A stretch of DNA of 64,000 nt. It comes from UBA1479 sp963972065 (lineage in GTDB: Bacteria > Pseudomonadota > Alphaproteobacteria > Rhodospirillales > Casp-alpha2). The translations under genes were made by a program, and so were the position numbers. Shown here piece after piece: positions 20,199 through 27,807 of the stretch (position 1 is the stretch's first letter; each line of letters opens with the position of its first letter). Under the pieces are notes generated by a model. The model was not told the origin of the DNA. It did not search any database and saw nothing but the letters and a program-made list of their open reading frames with translations. Location of the stretch: NCBI GenBank assembly GCA_963972065.1, contig CAXAVJ010000002.1, forward strand, positions 36,765 through 100,764, read 5' to 3'.

Positions 20199-21038
20199 AT
20201 GGCACAGGCTGTTGAACGCAAGACCGAGGCGGCCGCCCAGACGTCACCGCTCGTGGTCAACAACATCGAGGTCATCTACGACCATGTGATCCTGGTGTTG
20301 AAGGGGGTATCGCTTGAGGTTCCCGAGGGGGGCATCGTCGCCCTCCTCGGGGCCAACGGCGCCGGCAAGACGACGACGCTGAAGGCCATTTCCAACCTTC
20401 TGGGGGCCGAACGCGGCGAAGTCACCAAGGGCGAGATATTGTTCCGGGGCGAACGCGTCGACAGCCTGACGCCCAACGAACTGGTCAAGCGCGGCGTCAT
20501 CCAGGTCATGGAAGGCCGCCATTGCTTCGAACATCTGACCGTCGAAGACAACCTGATGACCGGCTCCTACACCCGCCGGGACGGCGCCGCCGCCGTCGCC
20601 GAAAGCCTGGAGAAGGTCTACCACTATTTCCCGCGCCTGAAGGAACGCCGCACCTCGCAGGCGGGCTATACCTCGGGCGGCGAACAGCAGATGACCGCCA
20701 TCGGCCGGGCGCTGATGGCCAATCCCAACACCATCCTGCTGGACGAGCCCTCCATGGGCCTGGCCCCGCAGCTGGTCGAGGAGATTTTCGAGATCGTGAA
20801 GGCGCTCAACGAAAAGGAGGGCGTGTCGATCCTGCTGGCCGAACAGAACACCATGATCGCGCTGAAATACGCCGATTACGGCTACATCCTGGAAAACGGC
20901 CGCGTGGTCATGGACGGCGACGCGGCGGGCCTGCGGGAAAACCCGGACGTGAAGGAATTCTATCTCGGCCTGGCCGGGGAAGGCCGCAAAAGCTTCCGCG
21001 ACGTCAAGCACTACCGCCGCCGCAAGCGCTGGCTCTGA
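20199..21038 (+). CDS. LivF-type ABC transporter ATPase
   Basis: 279 aa. Walker A is GANGAGKTT at about 51-59, the signature is TSGGEQQMTAIGRALM, Walker B is ILLDEPSMGLAP, and LAEQNTMIAL carries the switch region. An N-terminal 17-residue extension and a basic C-terminal tail (YRRRKRWL) flank the domain; the tail is common in this cluster type. The frame is open upstream, but ATG 20199 after an AAAGGCGAGG stretch lies 50 bases after the binding-protein stop and fits best. It is the second ATPase of the transporter. Confidence 0.92.
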   Translation: MAQAVERKTEAAAQTSPLVVNNIEVIYDHVILVLKGVSLEVPEGGIVALLGANGAGKTTTLKAISNLLGAERGEVTKGEILFRGERVDSLTPNELVKRGVIQVMEGRHCFEHLTVEDNLMTGSYTRRDGAAAVAESLEKVYHYFPRLKERRTSQAGYTSGGEQQMTAIGRALMANPNTILLDEPSMGLAPQLVEEIFEIVKALNEKEGVSILLAEQNTMIALKYADYGYILENGRVVMDGDAAGLRENPDVKEFYLGLAGEGRKSFRDVKHYRRRKRWL

Positions 21039-21109
21039 CGCAAATCCCGCGCAACCCGGCACGGATTGTGCCGACGCATTTGCGTGAACCCCATAACGAG
21101 AGGCGCACC

Positions 21110-22360
21110 ATGCCCGACAATCCCCATTACGATGACCAGGAAACCCGGGCGGCCGAGGCCCGCGAGGCGACCCTGTTCGAGGCGTTGCGGGCGCGCCTGG
21201 CCCAGGCCAAGGCGAAGGCCCCCTATTACCGCGAAGTCCTGTCCGACATCGACCCCGCCGGGATCACCGACCGCGCGGCGCTGGCCAGGCTGCCCGTGAC
21301 CCGCAAGTCGGAACTGGTCGACCGGCAGGCGCCGGGCCATACCCTGGGCGGCCTGACGACCGTGCCCGACGGGCGGCTGCGCCATATCTATCAAAGCCCC
21401 GGGCCGACCTACGACGCCGACGGCCAGGGGGCGGACTGGTGGCGCATGGCGCGCGGGCTGTATGCCGCCGGGATGCGCGCGGGCGACGTCCTGCACAACA
21501 CCTTTTCCTATCACCTGACGCCGGCCGGGCTGATGGTCGACAGCGGCGCCCAGGCGATTGGCTGCGCCGTGGTGCCCGCCGGCGTCGGCAATACGGAACT
21601 ACAGGTCCGCGCCATCGAACACATTCGCCCCACGGCCTATTGCGGCACGCCGTCGTTCCTCAAGGTGCTGCTCGACAAGGCCGCCGAAACGGGGGCGGAC
21701 GTGTCGTCGCTCGCCAAGGCCGCCGTCGGCGGGGAGCCTTTCCTGCCCGATCAACGCGCCGCCTGCGACGCCGCCGGGATCGACGCCTATAACATCTATG
21801 CCTCCGCCGACGTCGGCCTGATCGCCTATGAATCGACCGCCCGCGAAGGCCTGATCCTGGAAGAAGGCCTGATCCTGGAAATCGTCACCCCCGGCACGGG
21901 CGAGCCTGTCGAACCCGGCCAGGTCGGCGAGGTTCTCCTGACCACGCCGTTCAATGCCGACTATCCGCTGATCCGTTTCGCCACCGGCGACATGTCGGCG
22001 GTGATGGCCGGGGCCAGCCCCTGCGGGCGCACCAACACCCGCATCAAGGGCTGGATGGGCCGCGCCGACCAGGCCGCCAAGGTCAAGGGCATGTTCGTCC
22101 ACCCGCGCCAGATCGCCGACATCGTCAAGCGCCACCCGGAAATCCAGCGTGCCCGCATGGTGGTGACGCGCGAGGGCGATGCCGACCGGATGACCCTGAT
22201 GTGCGAGACCGCCCCGCCCGCCCCGGACGCCCTCGCCGCCGCCCTCGCCGAAACCATCCAGGCGACCTGCAAGCTCAAGGGCGGGGTCGCGTTCGTTGCC
22301 CCCGGCAGCCTGCCCAACGACGGCAAGGTGATCGATGATCGGCGGGGGGCGGGGGGTTGA
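21110..22360 (+). CDS. PaaK-like adenylate-forming protein (phenylacetate-CoA ligase family)
   Basis: 416 aa. It has the PaaK layout: TPSFLKVLL, ADVGLIAYES, EGLILEIVTPGTGEP, YPLIRFATGDMSA, GRTNTRIKGWMGRADQAAKVKGMFVHP and a C-terminal GK near residue 408. The usual Ser/Thr/Gly P-loop (SSGTTGKP) is replaced by YQSPGPTYDADG. From memory this SPGP variant recurs in PaaK homologues attached to LIV transporters. It probably activates or senses the transported acid. GAGAGG precedes ATG 21110, and the stop is 122 bases before the AT-rich foreign gene. Confidence 0.82.
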   Translation: MPDNPHYDDQETRAAEAREATLFEALRARLAQAKAKAPYYREVLSDIDPAGITDRAALARLPVTRKSELVDRQAPGHTLGGLTTVPDGRLRHIYQSPGPTYDADGQGADWWRMARGLYAAGMRAGDVLHNTFSYHLTPAGLMVDSGAQAIGCAVVPAGVGNTELQVRAIEHIRPTAYCGTPSFLKVLLDKAAETGADVSSLAKAAVGGEPFLPDQRAACDAAGIDAYNIYASADVGLIAYESTAREGLILEEGLILEIVTPGTGEPVEPGQVGEVLLTTPFNADYPLIRFATGDMSAVMAGASPCGRTNTRIKGWMGRADQAAKVKGMFVHPRQIADIVKRHPEIQRARMVVTREGDADRMTLMCETAPPAPDALAAALAETIQATCKLKGGVAFVAPGSLPNDGKVIDDRRGAGG

Positions 22361-22442
22361 ATTTCGCAGCTATCTGAGTACATCGTTTCATATTAAAGAA
22401 ACCCGTATTACGCGTGGCCTTGTGATCTTGTCGCGTGTAAGC

Positions 22443-22465
22443 TTCTTAATATTCAATCTTAAGAA
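22443..22465 (+). promoter_or_regulatory. Inverted repeat upstream of the AT-rich gene
   Basis: TTCTTAA (22443-22449) and TTAAGAA (22459-22465) form a perfect 7-bp inverted repeat with a 9-base spacer, 17 bases before the ATG of the PD-(D/E)XK gene. It may be an operator or a short RNA hairpin; the GGGGG ribosome site lies just beyond it. The 22361-22482 stretch is much more AT-rich than the genes to its left. Confidence 0.4.
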
Positions 22466-22482
22466 TATAGGGGGATTCTTTC

Positions 22483-23895
22483 ATGGAATTACCGGAATCG
22501 CTAACCTCTGGCGAGGTCGCCCGCTTGTTCCCAGTAATTTCAGAAACTGGAAAAGAGCAACGAGCGTCTTCGATCCTACTCTCTGTCCTTTCTGCCGTTC
22601 CTCCATTGGCAAACACGGTGCTTTCCCCTTTGGGACAAAAGATTGGCACCAGGACTAGCGTCGATACATTCACCGAGATTGTCTTTAAGAGCGACCCCAG
22701 TTCCCCTCGGCGGGACCGACCGGATGGTCTCATTGTTGTCAGCACAGGACACAGAAAGTGGTCATGTTTAGTAGAGGCGAAGATCGGTAAAAATGATCTT
22801 CAACCTGAGCAAATTGAACGTTATTTAAAAATTGCTAGAGAGAATGGAATTGACGCTGTTCTAACAATTTCCAACGAGTTCGCTGCGCTTCCCACACACC
22901 ATCCACTAGCGGTCCAAAAGTCCCTCTTAAGAAAAGTTGGATTATTCCACATCTCTTGGAGCGGCGTTCTTACTGACGCCCTTCTCTTGCACGAACAGGC
23001 CGCGATTAAGGATCCAGAACAAGCGTTTCTGTTGAGAGAATTTATCAGATTTTTCTCTCACGATTCCGCTGGTGTGACTGGGTTTACGAGCATGCCCAAA
23101 GAATGGTCCACCGCGGTCGCCCAGGTTCAAGCAGGTGGCAAGATTATCCGACCGGATGCGGCAGAAATCGTCAAAGCATGGCATCAACAAATCCGTGACC
23201 TATCACTGATTATGTCCCGAATAATATCATGCAAAGTTGGGGTGCGGCTCCCAAGGTCGCATGTTTCTGATCCGGACAAACGCATGTCCGATGAAGTTCA
23301 CGAACTGTGCGGCAGGGGAATTCTCTCGGCCGATTTAGAGATACCCAACACTGCATCACCATTAATGATTTCAGCAGATGTAAACACTCGCTCTATTCGC
23401 ATCTCCATGTCAGTTGACGCTCCGCGCGACAAAGCCAGAAACTCCTCGCGAATAAATTGGTTACTAAGACAGCTTCGTGAAGTTGAGATCCCTGACGTCT
23501 ATATTTCAGCTGTCTGGGCTTCGAGGGCAGCAAATACAGTTCTTTCGTTAAGCGAAGTCAGGAAAGATCAAAAGAAGATCGAAAACGGCGCATCAAACTC
23601 CGACATTCGCGCCTTCGAAATTACTCTCACAAGCAACAGCGCTCGGCGATTCACAGGAACACGCACGTTCATCGAAGAATTAGAGTTTTTAGCGCCCCAG
23701 TTTTACGAAAAGATCGGACAGCATCTTGAGTCCTGGCAACCGTCCCCTCCCAAACCAAAACACTCGATAAGCGAAGATGAATCAAGCCGTCCGCCGCTTC
23801 CTGTAGCAGAACAAAAACCAGAGCAACCATCTGCCGGGAATGCACATTCTGATTTGCTAGAGATTCCTGCATTCTTAAGCCGCGCTTTTCTCTAA
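22483..23895 (+). CDS. Foreign-looking protein with a PD-(D/E)XK nuclease signature
   Basis: 470 aa. The N-terminal domain carries the nuclease pattern RPDG (D81), then E98-A-K100 in CLVEAKIG, then QIERY (Q110, R113, Y114) and DAVLTISNEF. The preceding ETGKEQRASSILLSVLSAV helix fits the same fold. The long middle part is unrecognised, and the tail (after about 420) is a Pro/Ser/Glu-rich linker. Base composition is near 50% GC by eye against 60-65% around it, with AT-rich codons throughout, so recent transfer is likely. There is no methylase, helicase or integrase beside it. A role in DNA defence or repair is inference. It ends one base before the convergent phosphatase gene. Confidence 0.75.
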   Translation: MELPESLTSGEVARLFPVISETGKEQRASSILLSVLSAVPPLANTVLSPLGQKIGTRTSVDTFTEIVFKSDPSSPRRDRPDGLIVVSTGHRKWSCLVEAKIGKNDLQPEQIERYLKIARENGIDAVLTISNEFAALPTHHPLAVQKSLLRKVGLFHISWSGVLTDALLLHEQAAIKDPEQAFLLREFIRFFSHDSAGVTGFTSMPKEWSTAVAQVQAGGKIIRPDAAEIVKAWHQQIRDLSLIMSRIISCKVGVRLPRSHVSDPDKRMSDEVHELCGRGILSADLEIPNTASPLMISADVNTRSIRISMSVDAPRDKARNSSRINWLLRQLREVEIPDVYISAVWASRAANTVLSLSEVRKDQKKIENGASNSDIRAFEITLTSNSARRFTGTRTFIEELEFLAPQFYEKIGQHLESWQPSPPKPKHSISEDESSRPPLPVAEQKPEQPSAGNAHSDLLEIPAFLSRAFL

Positions 23896-23896
23896 T

Positions 23897-24568
23897 TCAG
23901 CGCAGAGCGAATTCCTCCGCCAGCCGCAGCCAGTCCTGGGGCGTGACCAGGGCGACGAATGCGAAGCCCAGGTCCGATCCGGGGTCGGGGCGGACCACCA
24001 CGGCCCCGGCCTCGTCCGTGTACTGGCCGGTCGCCGCGCGCATCAGGTTGCCGTGGCCGACCATCACCCGGTTGGTGGCGGGCGCCGGCGGGCGGGCCAG
24101 CAGGGTGCGGGCATTTTTCACCGCCGCGTCATGGCCGCCGACGAAGTCCTGGGCCCGCAGGTTCATGATCTCCGTCGTGGTGCGCACGTCGCCCAGGCCC
24201 ATCAGGCGGGCGGTTTCCGCCGCGCGGCAGTATTCCGAGGACAGCACCCCGCCCACGGGAATGGCGAGGGTGCGGATGGCCAGGCCGATCAGCTGCGCCG
24301 TCATCCGCCCCGCGTCCGACAACTGGCGCATCTTGGCCCCGTCGCAGCTTTGCCAGTCGCCGGCCTGTTGCACCTGATCGTTCTGGGTCCAGTCCGTGGC
24401 CGAATGGCGGAAATAGAGGACATGGCCGCCCGCCCGCAAGGCCGCGACCAAGGCCGCGTCATCGCGTTCCGCCGACAGCGCCGGGCGCGCGAACAGGGGC
24501 GCCAGGAACAGCAGCAACAGCAGGACCGGGGCGGCGCGAAGCCCCCCAAACGGGCGCGAATTTGCCAT
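23897..24568 (-). CDS. Exported histidine-phosphatase-family protein
   Basis: 223 aa. Residues 1-33 form a signal peptide with a strong Leu-rich core (VLLLLLFLAPLFA) and likely cleavage after LSA. The catalytic R54-H55 lies in YFRHSATDWTQ (RHS instead of the common RHG), and the second His is in VMVGHGNLM near residue 178. SSEYCRAAETA matches the conserved Arg/Glu region. Probably periplasmic; substrate unknown. The frame is open to 24748, but ATG 24568 sits directly before the signal peptide. Confidence 0.8.
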   Translation of the reverse strand: MANSRPFGGLRAAPVLLLLLFLAPLFARPALSAERDDAALVAALRAGGHVLYFRHSATDWTQNDQVQQAGDWQSCDGAKMRQLSDAGRMTAQLIGLAIRTLAIPVGGVLSSEYCRAAETARLMGLGDVRTTTEIMNLRAQDFVGGHDAAVKNARTLLARPPAPATNRVMVGHGNLMRAATGQYTDEAGAVVVRPDPGSDLGFAFVALVTPQDWLRLAEEFALR

Positions 24569-24646
24569 GGAGATCAGGATATCGCCAAGGCGCCCCCCGG
24601 AAAAGCCCGGAATCTCAAGCGTTTGGCGGGCACAAGAAAAGATCAC

Positions 24647-24672
24647 ATTGGGGACATAATCTCGCCCCATTC
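24647..24672 (+). promoter_or_regulatory. RpoH-like promoter for the small RNA
   Basis: ATTGGGG (24647-24653) resembles the CTTGAAA-type -35 box, and CCCCATTC (24665-24672) matches the sigma-32 -10 consensus CCCCATnT. The 11-base spacer is at the short end of the known range. Transcription would begin about 24678. A CATAAT at 24655-24660 could alternatively serve a housekeeping sigma factor, but it has no -35 partner. Confidence 0.4.
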
Positions 24673-24677
24673 CGGGG

Positions 24678-24794
24678 GCTAAATAGGAACCATAGACCTC
24701 CTCGTCTATTAACCAGAGACCCCCCTCTCTGGTCCCCTTAATCGGCACCAGCCGAACTTAAAGCCGGGCTCTCCCCAAGAGCCCGGCTTTTTTT
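24678..24794 (+). ncRNA. Putative cuckoo-like (alpha-r14-type) small RNA
   Basis: About 117 nt with no open frame. Hairpin 1 pairs ATAGAC with GTCTAT (24692-24709) and exposes CTCCTC. Hairpin 2 pairs ACCAGAGA with TCTCTGGT (24712-24733) and exposes six Cs. A small TCGGC/GCCGA hairpin (24742-24755) follows, then a strong terminator. Two hairpins with C-rich, anti-Shine-Dalgarno-like loops plus a terminator is the layout of the alphaproteobacterial cuckoo/CcsR RNAs, several of which are RpoH-controlled. Exact family membership is inferred, not searched. The transcript lies between the divergent phosphatase and ccm genes. Confidence 0.5.
24760..24794 (+). terminator. Strong Rho-independent terminator
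   Basis: A perfect 12-bp stem (24760-24771 with 24779-24790), 7-base loop, and a run of seven T (24788-24794). No plus-strand gene lies in the 860 bases upstream except the one ending at 23895, so it most likely ends the small RNA. Confidence 0.88.
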
Positions 24795-24893
24795 CGTCGC
24801 CGGCCCGGCCAGAGGCCCCTGTATTCACGCGCCTGTCCGGGGTATCTATGATCGAGAGGCACGCCCGCCCGGCAGGACAGGACCGTCATCCCC

Positions 24894-25547
24894 GTGAACC
24901 GTTTCGAAGGCATATCGCTGGACTGTCTGCGCAGTGCGCGGCCCGTGTTCCGGGGCCTGGCGTTCCAGATCGAAAGCGGCGGGGCGCTGGTGCTGACCGG
25001 GCCCAACGGATCGGGAAAATCGTCGCTGCTGCGGCTCATGGCGGGGCTGCTGCCGCCGGCCGGGGGGACCCTGTCCTGGAATGGTGCCGCCGTCGCCGAC
25101 GATCCCGACGCCCACCGCCTGCGGCTGCGCTATCTCGGTCATCTCGACGCCGTGAAACCGGCCCTGACGGCGGCGGAGAATCTCGCCTTCTGGGCCGGGC
25201 TGATGGGCGGCGATCCCGATACGGCGGTGGCCCCGGCGCTGGATGCGCTCGGCATTGGGCATCTTTCCGACCTGCCGGCGCGGTTTCTTTCCGCCGGGCA
25301 GAAACGGCGGTTGAACCTGGCCCGCCTGGCGCTGGCCCCGGCCGCCATCTGGCTGCTGGACGAGCCGGCGACGGCGCTGGACGCCGAGACCACCGACCGC
25401 CTGCGCGCCCTGATCCAGCGCCACCGCGACGCCGGCGGCATGGCCGTGGTCTCGACCCATTCGGATTTGGGGCTGAAGGACGCCGACAACCTGGACCTTT
25501 CCGGTTTCGCCGCCCGCCTGTCGGTCGACGCGGACACCGCCGCATGA
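24894..25547 (+). CDS. ccmA: Cytochrome c maturation ATPase CcmA
   Basis: 217 aa ABC ATPase of the CcmABCD heme-release complex at the inner membrane. Walker A is GPNGSGKSS at 36-44, the signature is FLSAGQKRRLNLARLAL, Walker B is IWLLDEPATALD, and the switch His is in VVSTHSD. The start is GTG at 24894, giving the usual family length with only a weak ribosome site. The stop overlaps the ccmB start by four bases. First gene of a complete ccmABCDEFGHI operon. Confidence 0.95.
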   Translation: MNRFEGISLDCLRSARPVFRGLAFQIESGGALVLTGPNGSGKSSLLRLMAGLLPPAGGTLSWNGAAVADDPDAHRLRLRYLGHLDAVKPALTAAENLAFWAGLMGGDPDTAVAPALDALGIGHLSDLPARFLSAGQKRRLNLARLALAPAAIWLLDEPATALDAETTDRLRALIQRHRDAGGMAVVSTHSDLGLKDADNLDLSGFAARLSVDADTAA

Positions 25548-26209
25548 CCGGCTTCCGCGCTATCCTGATGCGCGACCTGCGTCTGGCCCTGCGTCAGGGC
25601 ATGGACAGCGCCATGGTCGTCATGTTCTTCGTCATCGCCGTGGTGCTGTTTCCCTTGGGCGTCGGGCCGGAGCCCAACGTGCTGGCGCGCATCGCGCCGG
25701 GGGTACTCTGGGTCGCGGCCCTGCTGTCGGTGCTGCTGTCGCTGGAACGCCTGTTCCACACGGATTTCGAGGACGGCTCGCTGGAACTTCTGGCCCTCAG
25801 CCCGCCCGCCCTGGAGGTCGTCGTGCTGGCCAAGGTGCTGGCCCATTGGCTGATCACCGGCCTGCCGCTGATCGTCGCCGCGCCCGTGCTGGCGGTGCTG
25901 CTGAACATGCCGGTCGACGGCTTCGGCCTGTTGCTGCTGGCGCTTTTGCTGGGGACACCGACGCTCAGCCTGATCGGCGCCGTGGGGGCGGCCCTGATCC
26001 TGGGCTCGCGCCGGGGCGGCGTGCTGTTGGCGCTGTTGATCCTGCCGCTGTTCATTCCCGTGCTGATCTTCGGCGTCGGCGCGGTCGAGGCCGCCATCGG
26101 CGGGTTCCCGGCCAGGGCACCCCTGCTGCTGCTGGGCGCGATCTTCGCCGGCGCGCTGGCGCTTTGTCCCTGGGGGGCCGCCGCCGGCCTGCGCCAAGCG
26201 CTGGAATAA
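25544..26209 (+). CDS. ccmB: Heme exporter membrane protein CcmB
   Basis: 221 aa integral membrane protein with six hydrophobic segments. MRDLRLALRQGMD near the N-terminus and FEDGSLELLALSP near residue 75 are CcmB signatures. It partners CcmA and CcmC to release holo-CcmE. ATG 25544 overlaps the ccmA stop (ATGA). Confidence 0.94.
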   Translation: MTGFRAILMRDLRLALRQGMDSAMVVMFFVIAVVLFPLGVGPEPNVLARIAPGVLWVAALLSVLLSLERLFHTDFEDGSLELLALSPPALEVVVLAKVLAHWLITGLPLIVAAPVLAVLLNMPVDGFGLLLLALLLGTPTLSLIGAVGAALILGSRRGGVLLALLILPLFIPVLIFGVGAVEAAIGGFPARAPLLLLGAIFAGALALCPWGAAAGLRQALE

Positions 26210-26237
26210 ATTTTTCGAAGAGGGTAGCTTCCCGGCC

Positions 26238-26969
26238 ATGTTCAACTATTTCGCCAATCCGCGCCGCTTTATGAAATTGGCCACGGTGCTCAGCCCCTGG
26301 CTGGCCGGGGCGACGGTCGTGCTGGCAGCGGCCGGGCTGTACCTGGGCCTGTTCGCCTCGCCCGCCGACTATCAGCAGGGCGAGACCGTGCGCATCATGT
26401 ACGTGCACGTGCCGGCGGCCTGGATGGCCCTGTTCTGCTATGTGGGCTTGGCGATCTCCGCCGCCGTGGGGCTGATCTGGAAGCATCCGGTGGCCGATGT
26501 GGCGGCCCGGGCGACGGCGCCCATCGGCGCCTGCTTTACCTTCCTGGCACTTTTGACCGGCTCGCTCTGGGGCAAGCCCATGTGGGGGGCCTGGTGGGTA
26601 TGGGACGCGCGCCTGACCTCGGTTCTGGTGCTGTTCTTTCTCTATCTCGGCTACATGGCGCTCAACAGCGCCTTTGACGATCCGCAGCGGGGGTCCAAGG
26701 CATCGGCGATCCTGGCCATGGTCGGCCTGGTCAACGTGCCGATCATCAAGTTCTCCGTCGACTGGTGGAACACCCTGCATCAGCCGGCCTCCATCGTGCG
26801 CATGGGCGGGCCGACCATCCATCCCGACATGCTGTGGCCCCTGTTCCTGATGATCGGGGCGTTCACGACCTATTACCTGTGGGTGCTGATGCTGCGCATG
26901 CGCCGCGAGTTGACGGAAACCCGTCTGCGCGCGCGGCGCCAGATCCAGGCCGAGGAAGCAGGGGCATGA
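26238..26969 (+). CDS. ccmC: Heme-handling membrane protein CcmC
   Basis: 243 aa, six membrane segments. The periplasmic tryptophan-rich WWVWDARLT motif is at 119-127, a conserved His is at residue 57 (YVHVPAAW), and a second lies in WWNTLHQP. CcmC loads heme onto CcmE. The start at 26238 is 28 bases after ccmB. A 161-base gap to ccmD follows; it contains a weak TGCCGG/CCGGCA inverted repeat (27061-27082) and no gene. Confidence 0.95.
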   Translation: MFNYFANPRRFMKLATVLSPWLAGATVVLAAAGLYLGLFASPADYQQGETVRIMYVHVPAAWMALFCYVGLAISAAVGLIWKHPVADVAARATAPIGACFTFLALLTGSLWGKPMWGAWWVWDARLTSVLVLFFLYLGYMALNSAFDDPQRGSKASAILAMVGLVNVPIIKFSVDWWNTLHQPASIVRMGGPTIHPDMLWPLFLMIGAFTTYYLWVLMLRMRRELTETRLRARRQIQAEEAGA

Positions 26970-27130
26970 AAAACATATTCAATAAATTGCAACCTTGCCC
27001 CGGAAACATGGGCCGCTAAACTGACCAATATCAAAGACGGCGCCGGGATCGGGGATATGATGCCGGCGTTGCCAATCCGGCACACAGCCACCACATAAAT
27101 GCCGTAATCAGAGGGCCCCTTTCCAGCACC

Positions 27131-27340
27131 ATGACCAAGATCAGCGAATTCCTCGACATGGGCGGTTACGCGGGCTTTGTCTGGCCCAGCTACGGCGCCG
27201 TCATCGCCGTGCTGGCGGTCCTGCTGTGGCTCAGCCTGCGCGGTCTCAAGGCCGCCGAACGTGAGCTGGCCCAATTGGAAGGGGATGCCCCCCGCGCCCG
27301 GCGCGCGCCCCCCACGGACGACGGAGCGGCCCGGCCGTGA
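27131..27340 (+). CDS. ccmD: Heme exporter small subunit CcmD
   Basis: 69 aa with one membrane helix (about residues 16-36, WPSYGAVIAVLAVLLWLSL) followed by a charged cytoplasmic tail, the classic CcmD plan including the FLDMGGYAGFVWPSY start. It tethers CcmE to CcmABC. The stop overlaps the GTG start of ccmE. Confidence 0.9.
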   Translation: MTKISEFLDMGGYAGFVWPSYGAVIAVLAVLLWLSLRGLKAAERELAQLEGDAPRARRAPPTDDGAARP

Positions 27341-27807
27341 AGCGCAAGCATAAACGCCTGACCTTCGCCGCCATCGGGCTCGGCCTGCTGGGCGTCGCCG
27401 CCGCCCTGGTGCTGACCGCGTTCGAGGAAAGCATCGTGTTCTTCCATTCCCCCACCGACATCGCCGAAGGCAAGGTCAAGATCGACCGCCGCGTGCGCCT
27501 GGGCGGCCTGGTCGAGGAAGGCAGCGTGAAGAAGCCCGGCGGTGCCGTCACCGCCTTCCGCATCACCGACGGGGCCAATGTGATCGACGTGACCTACCGG
27601 GGCATCCTGCCCGACCTGTTCCGCGAGGGGCAGGGCGTGGTCACCGAAGGCCGCCTGCAGGGCAGCCTGTTCGTGGCCGAGGAAGTCCTGGCCAAACACG
27701 ATGAAAATTACATGCCGCCCGAGGTCGCCGACGCGCTGAAGAAATCCGGCCGCTGGCAGGAAGGGTCGGACCAGAAACACCCAAGCAAGGGGGATGCCGC
27801 CAAATGA
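27337..27807 (+). CDS. ccmE: Heme chaperone CcmE
   Basis: 156 aa periplasmic heme chaperone with an N-terminal membrane anchor (about residues 9-27). The covalent heme-binding His is H121, and Y125 follows in LAKHDENYMP, matching the HxxxY motif. FRITDG and VTYRGILPDLFREGQGVVTEG are family marks. It starts with GTG 27337, overlapping the ccmD stop, and its own stop overlaps the ccmF start. Confidence 0.95.
   Translation: MKRKHKRLTFAAIGLGLLGVAAALVLTAFEESIVFFHSPTDIAEGKVKIDRRVRLGGLVEEGSVKKPGGAVTAFRITDGANVIDVTYRGILPDLFREGQGVVTEGRLQGSLFVAEEVLAKHDENYMPPEVADALKKSGRWQEGSDQKHPSKGDAAK

Noticed and set aside
21850..21885. Short direct repeat (GLILE twice) in the PaaK-like gene
   Set aside because: The segment matches the normal alternating pattern of the family (EG-hydrophobic-E repeated), so it is probably not a recent duplication.
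24569..24748. 60-residue N-terminal extension of the phosphatase
   Set aside because: It would run through the small-RNA hairpins and lacks a signal sequence; the signal peptide begins at 24568.
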